Of a stretch of DNA of 64,000 nt, positions 52,457 to 62,609 are shown piece after piece. The DNA comes from Microbacterium yannicii PS01 (lineage in GTDB: Bacteria; Actinomycetota; Actinomycetes; Actinomycetales; Microbacteriaceae): contig NZ_CAJF01000006.1 of NCBI RefSeq assembly GCF_000304335.1, positions 62,001-126,000 on the forward strand. Reading direction: 5' to 3'. The translations under genes and the position numbers were made by a program. How positions within the stretch are numbered: position 1 is the stretch's first letter; every line of letters starts with the position of its first letter. The notes under the pieces were generated by a model. That model ran no database searches. It had not been told where the DNA came from and saw only the letters and a list, made by a program, of their open reading frames with translations.

Positions 52457-53368
52457 TCAGCCCTTGACCGCGCCGGTGAGTCCGCCCACGATCCGTCGTT
52501 CGAACACGCTGAAGAAGATCAGCGCAGGGATCATGGACAGCGAGGTGAAGGCGAGCACTTTGGCGGTGTCGACCGAGTACTGCGACGAGAAGGACTGCAC
52601 GCCGAGCGGCAGCGTGAAGGCGACCTCGTTGTTGAGGATGAACAGGGGCAGCAGGTAGCTGTTCCAGCTGCCGATGAAGGCCAGGATGCCGGTGGTGATG
52701 ACGCCCGGAAGCGAGAGCGGCAGGACCATGCGCCAGAAGAACCCGATGCGACTGGCGCCGTCGATGAACGCCGCCTCCTGGATCTCATCGGGGATCGCGC
52801 GCAGGAACGGCACCAGGATGATGATCGTGGTCGGCAGCGCGAAGGCGATCTGGGGGAGGATGACGCCGCCGAGCGAGTTCATCAGCCCCAGGTCGCGCAC
52901 CACGATGTACAGCGGCGTGATGGCGACCGTCAGGGGGAACATGAGTCCTGCGGCGAAGACGGCGTACAGCACCCCGCGCCCGGCGAACCGGTAGCGCGCG
53001 AGCACATAGCTGGCCATGAGGCCCAGCACGACCACCCCGATCGTGGTCGCGAGCGCCACGATGGTGGAGTTGAGCACCTGCCGCCAGAAGATCCCGCCGG
53101 TGAGGACGTCGATGTAGTTCGCCGCCACCCAGGGGCTGGGAAGCCCTGCCGGGTCGGTCGTGATCTGGGCGTTCGTCCGGAAGCCGCCGAGGATGATGTA
53201 CCCGATCGGGACGAGCATCAGTCCGACGGTGATGAGGGCGACGAAGTAGACGATCGGGCTCGCCCAGGGCAGCGCCCCGCGGTCGTCGCGGCGGCGGCCG
53301 CCCCGTCGGGAGCGTCGGGGACGGACGGCGAGGCCCTCGGGGATCGCCGTGGTGGGGAAGGCGGTCAT
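52457..53368 (-). CDS. ABC sugar transporter permease, MalG type
   Basis: 303-residue inner-membrane permease. A basic N-terminus (RPRRSRRGGRRR) precedes six predicted helices; the EAA loop is EAAFIDGASRIGFFWRMVLP, and the C-terminus FERRIVGGLTGAVKG is characteristic of MalG-type subunits. It overlaps the MalF-type gene by ATGA. The importer consists of this subunit, its partner and the binding protein upstream; the ATPase must come from elsewhere, as for the first importer in the window. Confidence 0.93.
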   Translation of the reverse strand: MTAFPTTAIPEGLAVRPRRSRRGGRRRDDRGALPWASPIVYFVALITVGLMLVPIGYIILGGFRTNAQITTDPAGLPSPWVAANYIDVLTGGIFWRQVLNSTIVALATTIGVVVLGLMASYVLARYRFAGRGVLYAVFAAGLMFPLTVAITPLYIVVRDLGLMNSLGGVILPQIAFALPTTIIILVPFLRAIPDEIQEAAFIDGASRIGFFWRMVLPLSLPGVITTGILAFIGSWNSYLLPLFILNNEVAFTLPLGVQSFSSQYSVDTAKVLAFTSLSMIPALIFFSVFERRIVGGLTGAVKG

Positions 53369-54405
53369 CGGCGGTTCCTCTTGTCTTTCTTGCCGTCGGT
53401 GAGGGCTCCCTCGGTGTCGCGACGCAGGACGAAGCGCTGGTAGATGAGGGCGACGACCAGCGAGATCACGAAGATCACGACGGCGACGGCGTTGCCGTAG
53501 CCGAAGTTGCCCGCGTTGCGGCCCTCCGAGACCATGTAGGTCGCCATCGTCGAGGTGCCCGCCGTGGCGGCGATGTACTGGCCCCAGATGATGTACACGA
53601 GGTCGAACAGCTGCAGCGAGCCGATGATCGACAGGAACGCCCAGATCCGCAGCGTCGGCCCGAGCAGCGGCAGCGTGATGCGCCACTGGATCTGCCAGAA
53701 GGAGGCGCCGTCGATCGCGGCGGCCTCGGAGAGCTCCTCGGGGATGCCCTGCAGCCCTGCGAGGAAGAGGATCACCGCGAAGCCGACGTACTTCCACGTG
53801 ATGATGCCCATCAGCGTCCAGATCGCGATGTCGGGGTTCGAGAGCCAGTCGTTGGCGAGGAAGCCCAGGCCGATCTGCTCGAGGAACGCGTTGAAGGCGC
53901 CGCTGGTCTGGAGCATGAGGCTCCACCCCGTGCCGACGACGACCTCGGAGATCACGTATGGCACGAAGATGAGGACTCGGATCAGGGACTGGCCCCTCAT
54001 CCGGCGGTTCAGCAGAAGGGCCAGCAGAATCGCCACCGGCCCCTGGAGGACGAGCGAGAACACGACGATGAAGCCGTTGTGTCCGAGTGCCTCGAGGAAG
54101 GCCGGATCCTGGAGGATCGTGAGGTAGTTGCGCAGTCCGATGAAATCGGTCGGCGGCCCGTACCCCTGCCAGCTGAAGAAGCCGTAGTAGGTGGCCATCA
54201 CGACCGGGAAGATCACGAAGCCGAGGAACATCACCAGGGCGGGGCCCACCAGCAGTGCGATCTCGGCTCGGACCCGCCAGCCGACGCCGCGGGGGCGTCG
54301 GCGGGCGGGGGCGACCGGTGCAGGCGACGAGGCGTCGCCTGCACCGGCCGGCGCGAACTTCCGCGGCGTCACCTCATGCTCCGCAGAGCTCGCGCGCGTA
54401 TGCAT
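53365..54405 (-). CDS. ABC sugar transporter permease, MalF type
   Basis: 346-residue partner permease. After a Pro/Ala-rich cytoplasmic N-terminus (about 50 residues) come six predicted helices beginning with ALLVGPALVMFLGFVIFPVVM. The EAA loop is EAAAIDGASFWQIQWRITLP. The ATG at 54405 has AAGGAAC just upstream. It begins 8 bases after the stop of the binding-protein gene and ends in a 4-base overlap with the MalG-type gene. The cargo is inferred only from the GH3 gene in the same operon. Confidence 0.93.
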   Translation of the reverse strand: MHTRASSAEHEVTPRKFAPAGAGDASSPAPVAPARRRPRGVGWRVRAEIALLVGPALVMFLGFVIFPVVMATYYGFFSWQGYGPPTDFIGLRNYLTILQDPAFLEALGHNGFIVVFSLVLQGPVAILLALLLNRRMRGQSLIRVLIFVPYVISEVVVGTGWSLMLQTSGAFNAFLEQIGLGFLANDWLSNPDIAIWTLMGIITWKYVGFAVILFLAGLQGIPEELSEAAAIDGASFWQIQWRITLPLLGPTLRIWAFLSIIGSLQLFDLVYIIWGQYIAATAGTSTMATYMVSEGRNAGNFGYGNAVAVVIFVISLVVALIYQRFVLRRDTEGALTDGKKDKRNRR

Positions 54406-54413
54406 GTCGTTCC

Positions 54414-55700
54414 TTACGCCTTCGCGGCCGCGTCCTGGACGGCCTCGACGATGCCCTCCGGTGAACCGCCGCCCGCCAGCATGTCGACGACGGCCACGTT
54501 CAGCGCGTTGCCCACGTTCTGGCCGTAGACGGTGTCGAGCCACTGCGTCGCGAACGGCGCGGCGTTGTAGGCGGCGAGGATGTCCTGCAGGTACGGCTCG
54601 GTGACGGCCTCCTGTGCGACGGTGTTGACCGGCGGCGCGTTGAACGCCTCGTAGTACGCCGTCTGCACCTCGGCCGTGCCGAGGTAGTTGAGGAAGTCGA
54701 CGCATGCGTCCGGGGCATCGACCGAGCAGGAGTACCCGTCGACGCCGCCCATCATCGATCCGGGCTCGCCCTCGCCACCCGACACCTCGGGGAAGGGGAA
54801 CCAGCCGAGGTCGGGCAGGGGCTGCTGGTCGGGCGTGAGCCCCGCGATGACGCCGGGGTTCCAGGCGCCCATGAGCTCCATGCCGGCCTGGTGGTTGGCG
54901 ATGAGGCCTGCCGAGCTGCCGGCGCCCTGCTGAGCGGACGTCGTCAGGTAGCCGTCGTTGAACGGCTCCAGTGCGGCGAGCTCCTGCAGGTCCTCACCGG
55001 CGGCGATCCAGCACTCGTCGTCGAAGACCATCTCGTCGGCGGCCTTGGCCAGCGTCTCCGGGCTGCACTCGCGCAGAGCGAACCAGTAGTACCAGTGCGC
55101 GGCGGGCCAGGCGTCCTTCGCGCCGAGGGCGATCGGGGCGATGCCCGCGCTCTTGAGCTGGTCGACCGTGCCCGCGAAGTCCTCGATCGTGGTCGGGTTC
55201 TCGGTGATGCCCGCTTCGGCGAACAGGTCCTGGCTGTAGAACATGCCGCCCGGGAGCACCGCGACCGGCAGTGCGTAGATCTTGCCGTCGAGGCTGTTGG
55301 CCGAGTAGGCCGCCTCGGGGATCTCGGACTTCGCCGCCCCCTCGATGCCGTCGGTCAGGTCTTTCAGCTGACCGGCCTCGACCATCGCCGCCATCTTGCC
55401 GCCGCCGCGCTGGAGGAAGACGTCGGGCGCGTCGCCCGCGTTGAGCGCGGTCTGGAGCTTGCCGTCGAGGTCCTCGTTCTGCACCGACTGGATGTCGATC
55501 GTGACGCCGGGGTTCTCGGACTCGAAGTCCGCGACCGTCTCCTCCCAGAACGCCTTGCCCGGTCCGGTGGTCGAGTTGTGCCAGAGCGACATCGAGACGT
55601 CGCCGTCGGCCCCTCCGCTGTCGCCGCCCGCGCAGCCGCTCAGCGCGAGCGCGCCGACGATGAGTGCCGCAGAGCCGACGAGGATTCGTCTGCCGTACAT
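54414..55700 (-). CDS. Extracellular sugar-binding lipoprotein
   Basis: 428-residue family 1 solute-binding protein. The signal peptide MYGRRILVGSAALIVGALAL ends in a lipobox with Cys23. The mature part begins with VSMSLWHNSTTGPGKAFWEE, the usual first strand of sugar-binding proteins, and contains GGVDGYSCSVDAPDACVDFL, with cysteines that might form a disulfide. The ATG at 55700 is chosen with AGGTGG 6 bases upstream; a GTG 9 bases earlier, 5 bases after GAGGAG, is equally possible. It is the first gene of the importer-GH3 operon, opposite a LacI gene with an operator between them. Confidence 0.92.
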   Translation of the reverse strand: MYGRRILVGSAALIVGALALSGCAGGDSGGADGDVSMSLWHNSTTGPGKAFWEETVADFESENPGVTIDIQSVQNEDLDGKLQTALNAGDAPDVFLQRGGGKMAAMVEAGQLKDLTDGIEGAAKSEIPEAAYSANSLDGKIYALPVAVLPGGMFYSQDLFAEAGITENPTTIEDFAGTVDQLKSAGIAPIALGAKDAWPAAHWYYWFALRECSPETLAKAADEMVFDDECWIAAGEDLQELAALEPFNDGYLTTSAQQGAGSSAGLIANHQAGMELMGAWNPGVIAGLTPDQQPLPDLGWFPFPEVSGGEGEPGSMMGGVDGYSCSVDAPDACVDFLNYLGTAEVQTAYYEAFNAPPVNTVAQEAVTEPYLQDILAAYNAAPFATQWLDTVYGQNVGNALNVAVVDMLAGGGSPEGIVEAVQDAAAKA

Positions 55701-55813
55701 GTGATCCACCTGTTCTCCTCGTTGAGTGACGCTGATTCTCCAGCGCAGGACACTCCCGGCCTGGGTGCTTCGGTGGCCGGGATTCACGATGGTGGCAATC
55801 CTCGCGGAAAGTG

Positions 55814-55827
55814 TCAAACGTTTTCGA
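55814..55827. promoter_or_regulatory. LacI-type operator for the importer/GH3 operon
   Basis: TCAAACGTTTTCGA (55814-55827) is a CG-centred inverted repeat with one mismatch, matching the AAACGTTT core typical of LacI-family sites, and overlaps a short A/T-rich stretch in the 158-base gap between the binding-protein gene and the divergent LacI gene. It differs clearly from the TGTGGNAACG sites in the first half of the window, so it belongs to another regulator. Confidence 0.6.
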
Positions 55828-55858
55828 AATCATTTTCCATGACGTAGATTTCTCTTCC

Positions 55859-56860
55859 ATGACGCGCAGGCCGACGATCCACGACGTGGCGAAAGCCGCC
55901 GGCGTCTCGGTCGCGACCGTGTCGAAGGCGGTCAACGGGCGCTACGGCGTGGCCGACGAGACGGTGCAGCGCGTGCTCGCCGAAGTCGAGCGCCTCGGCT
56001 ACGCGTCGAGCCTGGTGGCGAGCAGCATGCGCTCGCGCCGAACGGGCGTGATCGGCGTGCTGGTTCCCGACTTCGAGCCCTTCAGCGCCGAGGTGCTCAA
56101 GGGCGTCGGTGCGGGTCTGAACGATTCGCTGTACGACGTGGTCGCCTACGCGGGTGTTCGCCATCACGCCTCCGCGGGATGGGAGCGGCGGTCGCTGCAG
56201 CGGCTGTCGGGAACCCTCATCGATGCCGCGATCCTGGTGACTCCCACGGTGCTGACGGCGGCGGTGGAGATCCCCGTCGTCGCGGTGGACCCACACACCG
56301 GACACGGCGACATGCCGACCGTCGAATCCGACAGCTTCGGCGGCGCGCTGCAGGCGACGCGGTACCTGATCGAGCTCGGGCACCGGCGGATCGGGTTCCT
56401 CGCCGGCCGGCCCGACCTGCGCTCGGCCCAGCTGCGCGAAGCCGGCTACCGGCAGGCGCTGGCCGATGCCGGCATCCCGTTCCATCCCCGGCTCATGGAG
56501 GTCGGCCGCTACGACCCGGACGCCGCCGCCGAGGCGGCGCACCGGCTGCTCGCCTGCCCCACCCCGCCGACCGCGGTCTTCGCGGCGAACGACATCTCCG
56601 CCCTGGCCGTGCTCGACGTGGCGGCCGATCTCGGGCTCACGGTGCCGGGCGATCTCTCCGTCGTCGGTTTCGACGATGTGCCCGAGGCCTCCCGCCGCGT
56701 TCCGGCACTCACCACGATCCGTCAGCCGATGCACCGCCTGGGCATGGTGGCCGCGCAGCTGGTCACGGCGATCATCGACGGCGAGACGCCCGAGCATCCG
56801 CGGGTCCAGCTGCCCACCCGGCTGGTGCCGCGTGCGACGACCGCCCCGCCGGGCCGCTGA
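55859..56860 (+). CDS. LacI-family transcriptional regulator
   Basis: 333 residues from the ATG at 55859, which starts directly with TRRPTIHDVAKAAGVSVATVSKAVNG, the LacI helix-turn-helix; a longer frame from 55811 would only add non-conserved residues and run through the operator. The ligand domain includes GVIGVLVPDFEPFSAEVLKG and FAANDISALAVLDVAADLG. TAGATT ends 8 bases before the ATG and no ribosome binding site is present, so the transcript is probably leaderless. It is divergent from the importer-GH3 operon and very likely represses it. Confidence 0.93.
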   Translation: MTRRPTIHDVAKAAGVSVATVSKAVNGRYGVADETVQRVLAEVERLGYASSLVASSMRSRRTGVIGVLVPDFEPFSAEVLKGVGAGLNDSLYDVVAYAGVRHHASAGWERRSLQRLSGTLIDAAILVTPTVLTAAVEIPVVAVDPHTGHGDMPTVESDSFGGALQATRYLIELGHRRIGFLAGRPDLRSAQLREAGYRQALADAGIPFHPRLMEVGRYDPDAAAEAAHRLLACPTPPTAVFAANDISALAVLDVAADLGLTVPGDLSVVGFDDVPEASRRVPALTTIRQPMHRLGMVAAQLVTAIIDGETPEHPRVQLPTRLVPRATTAPPGR

Positions 56861-56899
56861 CGCTGCCGCCTCGAGACCGGTCACGGCGGAGTCCCGGCG

Positions 56900-58078
56900 C
56901 TAGGCTCGACTGCTCAGCACCGACATCGGGTCGCGCAGCAGCGGGGCGAACGCGATCTCGGCCGCGCCGATGAGCAGGCGATCCTCGGCGAGGACGGCCA
57001 CGCGGATGTCGAGATCCTCCACGTTCGCGGGCATCGCCTGCGCCGCCACGAGGTCCATCAGCCCGGGCAGGTCATGGCCGGCCAGCGTCGCGAGGAAGCC
57101 GCCGACGACGACCACGGACGGATTGAGGACGTTGACCGCGTTGGCCAGCGCGGTGGAGAGGATCCGGCGCTGCCGTTCGACCTCTGCGGCCGCCTCGGGA
57201 ACGCGTGAGGCGGCGAGGGCGGTCGCCAGTGTGGGCTCGTCGGCGGCGTGCAGCCCGACGACCTCGAGCAGGCGCGCGCGGCTCACCTCGTCCTCGAGCA
57301 CTCCGGCTCGCGCTCGCCGGTCGGCGTCCGACGCGATGCCCGGACGGTTCTGGCCGAACTCGCCCGCGTAGCCCCGGGCCCCGGGCACGGCGACGCCGCC
57401 GACGATCAAGCCGCCGCCGATGCCGCTGGCCCCGCCGTTGAGGTAGACGACATCGTCGATGCCGCGCGCCGCTCCGAAGAGGTGCTCCGCGAGAGCGGCG
57501 AGACTCGCGTCGTTGCCCACCGCGACCGGCAGCCCCGCCGCGGACTCCACGAGATCGCGCACCGGGGCATCCGTCCAGCGCAGGTGAGGCGCATCGCGAA
57601 CGAGTCCGTCCGCGGCGCGGACGAGGCCCGGGATCGCGAGCCCGACTCCGGCGATCAGGCAGCCGTCGAGATCGGTTCGTCGCCAGGCCTCCAGGCGCTC
57701 GGCGACGATCTGCGCGGTCTCGTCGGGGGTGAGCAGGTGGTCGACCTCGATGCGCTCGCGCCGGCGGATGCCGCGGTCAAGACCCACCGCGCCGATCTCG
57801 ATGGCGTCCACCTCGGGGTTCACCGCGATGGCGACGACCCGACTGTCGGCCACCACCATCGGGGAGGGCCGCCCGACGCGCCGGGACGGGTCGGGAGCCC
57901 GTTCCTCGAGCAGCCCGCGCTGCGCGAGCGTGGCCACCAGGTCGGCGATCGTCGAGCGATTGAGGCCGGTGAGCTCGGTGAGCGAGGCCCGCGACAGCGG
58001 TCCGTCGACGTGCACGAGGCGCAGCAGGCGTGCGAGGTTCCGCTGACGCACTCCCTCGGCGGGCAACTGGTCGGTCAC
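56900..58078 (-). CDS. ROK-family repressor, XylR/NagC type
   Basis: 392 residues. An N-terminal winged helix (about 12-70, [20 protein letters not shown]) precedes a ROK domain with [13 protein letters not shown] and [20 protein letters not shown]. The ROK zinc-binding cysteines are absent, unlike in the kinase at the left end of the window, which is frequent in repressors. It is divergent from xylA with only 96 bases between them and a small inverted repeat over the xylA start site. By position it is the xylose repressor of the xylAB genes. The GTG start at 58078 is the only start that keeps the HTH domain. Confidence 0.9.
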   Translation of the reverse strand: MTDQLPAEGVRQRNLARLLRLVHVDGPLSRASLTELTGLNRSTIADLVATLAQRGLLEERAPDPSRRVGRPSPMVVADSRVVAIAVNPEVDAIEIGAVGLDRGIRRRERIEVDHLLTPDETAQIVAERLEAWRRTDLDGCLIAGVGLAIPGLVRAADGLVRDAPHLRWTDAPVRDLVESAAGLPVAVGNDASLAALAEHLFGAARGIDDVVYLNGGASGIGGGLIVGGVAVPGARGYAGEFGQNRPGIASDADRRARAGVLEDEVSRARLLEVVGLHAADEPTLATALAASRVPEAAAEVERQRRILSTALANAVNVLNPSVVVVGGFLATLAGHDLPGLMDLVAAQAMPANVEDLDIRVAVLAEDRLLIGAAEIAFAPLLRDPMSVLSSRA

Positions 58079-58126
58079 CGCTTCACTGTACGGGTCGTTG
58101 GCCGGTGGACGTGGGACCTGGAGTGG

Positions 58127-58146
58127 TATAGGTTGTCTTCAACAAC
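58127..58146 (+). promoter_or_regulatory. xylA promoter with probable ROK/XylR operator
   Basis: TATAGG (58127-58132) is a -10-like box. It is overlapped by an inverted repeat GTTGT (58132-58136) and ACAAC (58142-58146), followed by an A/T-rich CAATTAGTT. Such TTGT/ACAA pairs are typical of ROK repressor sites. Binding would block xylA transcription. Confidence 0.55.
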
Positions 58147-58174
58147 AATTAGTTCACCGCCGAACAGGAGCACC

Positions 58175-59362
58175 ATGCCCACCCCCACGCGCGACGACAA
58201 GTTCTCGTTCGGACTCTGGACCGTCGGCTACAACGGCACCGACCCGTTCGGCGGCCCCACCCGTCCCGCCCTCGACGTCGTCCACGCCGTCGAGAAGCTC
58301 GCCGAACTCGGCGCCTACGGCCTGACCTTCCACGACGACGACCTGTTCGCCTTCGGGTCGAGCGAGGCCGAGCGCCAGAACCAGATCGACCGCCTCAAGG
58401 GCGCGCTGGCCGACACCGGCCTGATCGTGCCGATGGTCACGACCAACCTCTTCTCGGCCCCCGTCTTCAAGGACGGCGGCTTCACCGCGAACGACCGCGA
58501 GGTGCGCCGCTTCGCGCTGCGCAAGGTCTTCCGTCAGCTCGACCTCGGTGCCGAGCTGGGCGCCAAGACGTTCGTCATGTGGGGCGGCCGCGAGGGCGCC
58601 GAGTACGACTCTGCCAAGGACATCCGCGCCGCGCTCGAGCGCTACCGCGAGGCCGTGAACCTGCTCGGCGACTACGTCACCGACAAGGGCTATGACATCC
58701 GCTTCGCCATCGAGCCCAAGCCCAACGAGCCCCGCGGCGACATCCTGCTGCCCACGCTCGGCCACGCGATCGCCTTCATCGACTCGCTCGAGCGCCCCGA
58801 GCTCGTGGGCCTGAACCCCGAGGTCGGGCACGAGCAGATGGCGGGCCTGAACTTCGCCGCCGGCATCGCGCAGGCGCTGTACCACGGCAAGCTCTTCCAC
58901 ATCGACCTCAACGGTCAGCGCGGCATCAAGTACGACCAGGACCTCGTCTTCGGCCACGGAGACCTGCACAACGCCTTCGCGCTCGTCGACCTGCTCGAGA
59001 ACGGCGGACCCGGCGGTGTGCCGGCGTACGACGGTCCGCGCCACTTCGACTACAAGCCCTCGCGCACCGAGGACGAGACGGGCGTGTGGGAGTCGGCAGC
59101 GGCGAACATGCGCACCTACCTGCTGCTCAAGGAGCGTGCCGCGGCCTTCCGCGCCGACCCCGAGGTGCAGGAGGCGCTCGAGGCCGCGAAGGTCTTCGAG
59201 CTCTCGACCCCGACCCTGGGCGAGGGCGAGACGTACGACGACTTCCTCGCCGACCGCTCGGCCTACGAGGACTTCGACACCGACGCCTACCTCGGTGGCA
59301 AGGGCGGCGGCTTCGTCCGCCTGCAGCAGCTCGCGACCGAGCACCTGCTCGGCGCTCGCTGA
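58175..59362 (+). CDS. xylA: Xylose isomerase
   Basis: 395-residue metal-dependent enzyme converting D-xylose to D-xylulose. Conserved parts are [17 protein letters not shown], the catalytic His in [22 protein letters not shown], the metal ligands in [25 protein letters not shown] and [16 protein letters not shown]. The length fits the short actinobacterial (class I) type. The ATG has AGGAG 5 bases upstream. A divergent ROK repressor and the xylulokinase gene downstream complete the xylose unit; no dedicated xylose importer adjoins, though the importer-GH3 operon a few kilobases away may supply xylosides. Confidence 0.98.
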   Translation: MPTPTRDDKFSFGLWTVGYNGTDPFGGPTRPALDVVHAVEKLAELGAYGLTFHDDDLFAFGSSEAERQNQIDRLKGALADTGLIVPMVTTNLFSAPVFKDGGFTANDREVRRFALRKVFRQLDLGAELGAKTFVMWGGREGAEYDSAKDIRAALERYREAVNLLGDYVTDKGYDIRFAIEPKPNEPRGDILLPTLGHAIAFIDSLERPELVGLNPEVGHEQMAGLNFAAGIAQALYHGKLFHIDLNGQRGIKYDQDLVFGHGDLHNAFALVDLLENGGPGGVPAYDGPRHFDYKPSRTEDETGVWESAAANMRTYLLLKERAAAFRADPEVQEALEAAKVFELSTPTLGEGETYDDFLADRSAYEDFDTDAYLGGKGGGFVRLQQLATEHLLGAR

Positions 59363-59379
59363 CACCTCCGGCATCCGAG

Positions 59380-59428
59380 TCGCCATGACACGCCGGTCCG
59401 CGCGCTGCGGGCCGGCGTGTCGTGGCGA
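59380..59428. repeat. Palindromic intergenic repeat, copy 2
   Basis: TCGCCATGACACGCCGG (59380-59396) pairs with CCGGCGTGTCGTGGCGA (59412-59428) at 16 of 17 positions across a 15-base loop. The arms are nearly identical to the repeat at 30487. It occupies the gap between xylA and xylB and could stabilise the xylA message or lower xylB expression relative to xylA. Confidence 0.78.
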
Positions 59429-59458
59429 GTCGGGCAATCGCTTCAAGAAGGAGCCGAG

Positions 59459-60784
59459 ATGGCACTGGTGATGGGCGTCGACTCGTCGACGCAGTCCTGC
59501 AAGGTCGTGATCGTCGATGCCGCGAGGGGCACGGTCGTTCGCACCGGGCGTGCGTCGCACCCGGACGGCACGTCGGTCGCTCCGGAAGCCTGGTGGCAGG
59601 CGCTGCAGTCCGCGATCGCCGACGCCGGCGGCCTCGGCGACGACGACTCCGGGCCGGCCGCCGTCGAGGCGTGGGCCATCGGTGGGCAGCAACACGGGAT
59701 GGTCGCACTCGACGCCGACGGGCGGGTGATCCGCGACGCGCTGCTGTGGAACGACACTCGCTCGGCACAGGCGGCCGCGGACCTGATCGCCGAGTTCGGG
59801 CCCGACGAGCTCGCCCGTCGCACCGGACTTGTGCCCGTGGCATCCTTCACCATCACGAAGCTGCGGTGGCTGCGCGATCACGAGCCCGACAACGCCGGCC
59901 GCGTGGCGGCCGTCGCCCTTCCCCACGACTGGCTCACCTGGCGCCTGCGCGGCTTCGGTCCGGTCGGAGAATCGCCGCGCGGCCCGGTGCTCGACGAACT
60001 CGTGACCGACCGCTCCGACGCGTCGGGCACCGGCTACTGGAACCCCGCCACCGGGGGATACGACCGCGATCTGCTCGTGGCGGCGCTCGGCCACGACGCC
60101 GTGCTGCCGCGCGTCCTCGGACCCGCCGAGTGGGTCACGGATGCCGCCGGCCGGCGCGTCGGCGGAGGCGCCGGCGACAACGCGGGCGCCGCCCTCGGGC
60201 TCGGCGCCGGCCCCGGAGACGTGGTCGTGTCGATCGGCACGAGCGGCACGGTCTTCGCGGTGAGCGAGGAGCGGACGGTGGACCCCACTGGCACCGTCGC
60301 CGGCTTCGCCGACTGCACGGGCCGGTTCCTTCCCCTGGTCGCGACGCTCAATGCGGCGCGCGTGCTCGACGCCATCGGGCGCGTGCTGGGTGTGGACCAC
60401 GCCGAGCTCTCCCGTCTCGCGCTCGCCGCGGAGCCGGGTGCCGGCGGCCTCGCCCTCGTGCCCTATTTCGAGGGCGAGCGCACCCCGAACCTCCCCGATG
60501 CCACGGCGTCGCTGACCGGCATGACCCTCGCCTCGACGACCCGCGAGAACCTCGCTCGCGCCGCCGTCGAGGGGATGCTCTCGGGACTCGCGGCGGGGCT
60601 GGAAGCCCTGCGCGGACTGGGCGTGCCGCTCGAGCGGGCGCTCCTCGTCGGAGGCGGCGCACAGTCCGACGCCGTCCGCGCGATCGCGCCCCTCGTGGTC
60701 GGGCTGCCGGTCGAGGTTCCCCAGCCGGGGGAGTACGTCGCCCTCGGCGCCGCTCGCCAGGCGGCTGGGATTCTGTCGTCCTGA
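59459..60784 (+). CDS. xylB: Xylulokinase
   Basis: 441-residue FGGY kinase that phosphorylates D-xylulose to xylulose 5-phosphate. Features are [16 protein letters not shown], the substrate motif [45 protein letters not shown] and [12 protein letters not shown]. The ATG has GGAG 5 bases upstream. It lies 96 bases behind xylA, the gap being filled by a hairpin-forming repeat, so it is probably cotranscribed but at a different level. Confidence 0.96.
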   Translation: MALVMGVDSSTQSCKVVIVDAARGTVVRTGRASHPDGTSVAPEAWWQALQSAIADAGGLGDDDSGPAAVEAWAIGGQQHGMVALDADGRVIRDALLWNDTRSAQAAADLIAEFGPDELARRTGLVPVASFTITKLRWLRDHEPDNAGRVAAVALPHDWLTWRLRGFGPVGESPRGPVLDELVTDRSDASGTGYWNPATGGYDRDLLVAALGHDAVLPRVLGPAEWVTDAAGRRVGGGAGDNAGAALGLGAGPGDVVVSIGTSGTVFAVSEERTVDPTGTVAGFADCTGRFLPLVATLNAARVLDAIGRVLGVDHAELSRLALAAEPGAGGLALVPYFEGERTPNLPDATASLTGMTLASTTRENLARAAVEGMLSGLAAGLEALRGLGVPLERALLVGGGAQSDAVRAIAPLVVGLPVEVPQPGEYVALGAARQAAGILSS

Positions 60785-60961
60785 CCCTGATCAGCCGACG
60801 TCGCTGACCCGGCCCGCCCGGGCCCATGCGTGCCGGTCGAGTTCACAATTCAGTCTGCAGCGCGCGGCCACCTGCCCGAGGGCCCGTGAATCTGCGGTCC
60901 TGTCGGCGCACGTGCGCGAATCTTGCTGAGAACGGAGCACGACTCGCGCAAGAATGGGCGG

Positions 60962-61807
60962 ATGCCGCAGGCCGACGCCACCGATCAGCTCGACGCGATC
61001 GCCGCCGAGCTGTACGTGCTGCCGCCCGACGAGTTCACCAAGGCGCGCAACAGCAGGGCCGGCATGGCCGACCGCGCGATCGCGCGTGAGGTGAAGGCGC
61101 TGCGCAAGCCCACCGTGGCCGCATGGACAGTGAACCTGCTCGCCCGCGAAGGTCAGCTGGCCGAGGCCATCGAGCTGTCGGCGGCGCTGCGCGAGGCGCA
61201 GGACGACCTCGACGCCGCCGAGATGTCTCGTCTCGGCCGCCAGCGACGCCAGCTCGTCGCCGCGCTCGCGACCCAGGCCGTCGACCTCGCGAAGGACGCC
61301 GGGGTGGTGGTCAGCGGGGCGGCGCGCGAAGATGTCGAGAAGACGATCAACGCGGCGGTGATGGATGCCGCGGCCGCCGCGGCGGTGCTGACCGGGCGCC
61401 TCGTGAAGCCGCTCGAGGCGGGGACGTTCGAAGCGGCCGACCTGGCCGACGCCGTCGGCGGTTCGGTTCCCGGTGTGGCGAGCCCCGCGCCGCGCGACGA
61501 TCTGGCCGATCGCCGCGCGCGCAAAACGGCCGAGAAGGCCGCCCGTGAGGCCGAGCGCCTCGCGAACGAGGCCGAGCGCGAGCTGACGCGCATCGACGAG
61601 CGACGCGCCAAGGCCCAGGAGCGCGTAGACCATCTGCGCGAGCGCATAGACGACCTGCGCCGAGATCTTCAGCGGCTCGAAGAAGACGCCGCCGCCGCGA
61701 CCGGCAAGCTCGACGGCATCGAGGACGAGCGCCGCGATGCCGCGGCCAAGGCCCGCGCTGCCGCCGAGGAGTCCGAGCGCGCGCAGGCCGCACTCGACGA
61801 CATCTGA
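60962..61807 (+). CDS. Alanine-rich coiled-coil protein of unknown function
   Basis: 281 residues. The N-terminal 90 residues contain LPPDEFTKARNSRA and EVKALRKPTVAAWTVNLLAR, a block seen in several actinobacterial hypothetical proteins; the C-terminal half (about 185-280) is one long charged coiled coil rich in Ala, Arg and Glu. No signal peptide or membrane segment. The ATG has no ribosome binding site; an AAGAAT box 6 bases upstream suggests a leaderless message. The 177-base gap before it carries a short palindrome GCGCACGTGCGC near 60906. The function is unknown. Confidence 0.78.
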   Translation: MPQADATDQLDAIAAELYVLPPDEFTKARNSRAGMADRAIAREVKALRKPTVAAWTVNLLAREGQLAEAIELSAALREAQDDLDAAEMSRLGRQRRQLVAALATQAVDLAKDAGVVVSGAAREDVEKTINAAVMDAAAAAAVLTGRLVKPLEAGTFEAADLADAVGGSVPGVASPAPRDDLADRRARKTAEKAAREAERLANEAERELTRIDERRAKAQERVDHLRERIDDLRRDLQRLEEDAAAATGKLDGIEDERRDAAAKARAAAEESERAQAALDDI

Positions 61808-61879
61808 GCCGTCACCGGCGGAGGTCGCGGCATCCGATCTTCACAGCACTCTCGTAGTCGGCCTGCCTAGCGTGGGGGC

Positions 61880-62602
61880 ATGCTGAACCCCGCGTCGTTG
61901 GTGCCCGTGACAAGCGTCGATGACATGGAGATCACCGTCTCCGCAGCCGAGCTGAGGGAGATGCGCGACGGTCTTCAGCGATTCCTCATGGAGTACCGGT
62001 TCGGACTGCAGGAGGTCGAGACGAAGATCGGCATCCTGCGCGAGGAGTTCCTGCTCACCCACGACTACAACCCGATCGAGCACGTGTCGGGCCGCGTGAA
62101 ATCGCCCGACAGCCTGGTCGAGAAGGTGCAGCGCAAGGGCATCGAAGCCGACTTCGGCTCGATCCGCCGCGGCATCACCGACATCGCCGGGGTGCGCATC
62201 ACGTGCAGCTTCGTCGCCGACGTCTACCGGCTCTTCGATCTGCTCACCGCGCAGGACGACGTGCGGCTCATCCATGTCAAGGACTACATCGCCGAGCCCA
62301 AGGCCAACGGGTACAAGAGCCTGCACGCGATCATCGAGGTGCCGGTGTTCCTGTCGACGGGCCGCATCGAAGTGCCCGTCGAGGTGCAGTTCCGCACCAT
62401 CGCGATGGACTTCTGGGCCAGCCTCGAGCACAAGATCTACTACAAGTACGACACGCGGGTGCCCGAGGAGCTGCTCGCGAGCCTGAAGGACGCCGCCGAC
62501 ACCGCCGCCGAGCTCGACGAGCGCATGGAGCGCCTGCACGGCGAGATCCGGGGCAGCAGAGACATCCGGGGCCGGCGAACCGTCCGCGTGCGGGAGGTCT
62601 GA
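61880..62602 (+). CDS. Small alarmone synthetase, RelQ/YjbM-like
   Basis: 240-residue single-domain RelA/SpoT synthetase that makes (p)ppGpp from ATP and GDP/GTP. SGRVKSPDSLVEKVQRKG, the metal-binding DIAGVRITCSF, DYIAEPKANGYKSLHAII and the Glu-containing VPVEVQFRTIAMDFWASLEHKIYYK are the synthetase signatures. There is no hydrolase, TGS or ACT domain. The ATG has TAGCGT ending 6 bases upstream and no ribosome binding site, so it seems leaderless. It is convergent with a TetR gene at a gap of 7 bases. Its synthesis is probably controlled at transcription rather than by the ribosome. Confidence 0.93.
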   Translation: MLNPASLVPVTSVDDMEITVSAAELREMRDGLQRFLMEYRFGLQEVETKIGILREEFLLTHDYNPIEHVSGRVKSPDSLVEKVQRKGIEADFGSIRRGITDIAGVRITCSFVADVYRLFDLLTAQDDVRLIHVKDYIAEPKANGYKSLHAIIEVPVFLSTGRIEVPVEVQFRTIAMDFWASLEHKIYYKYDTRVPEELLASLKDAADTAAELDERMERLHGEIRGSRDIRGRRTVRVREV

Positions 62603-62609
62603 CCGGCCG

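Noticed and set aside
55811..55858. Upstream ATG-less extension of the LacI protein starting at 55811
   Set aside because: It would translate the operator region and add residues not found in LacI proteins; the HTH starts right after the ATG at 55859.
60785..60961. Possible RNA gene in the 177-base gap after xylB
   Set aside because: Only a short palindrome near 60906 and no convincing promoter-terminator pair or conserved fold are visible.
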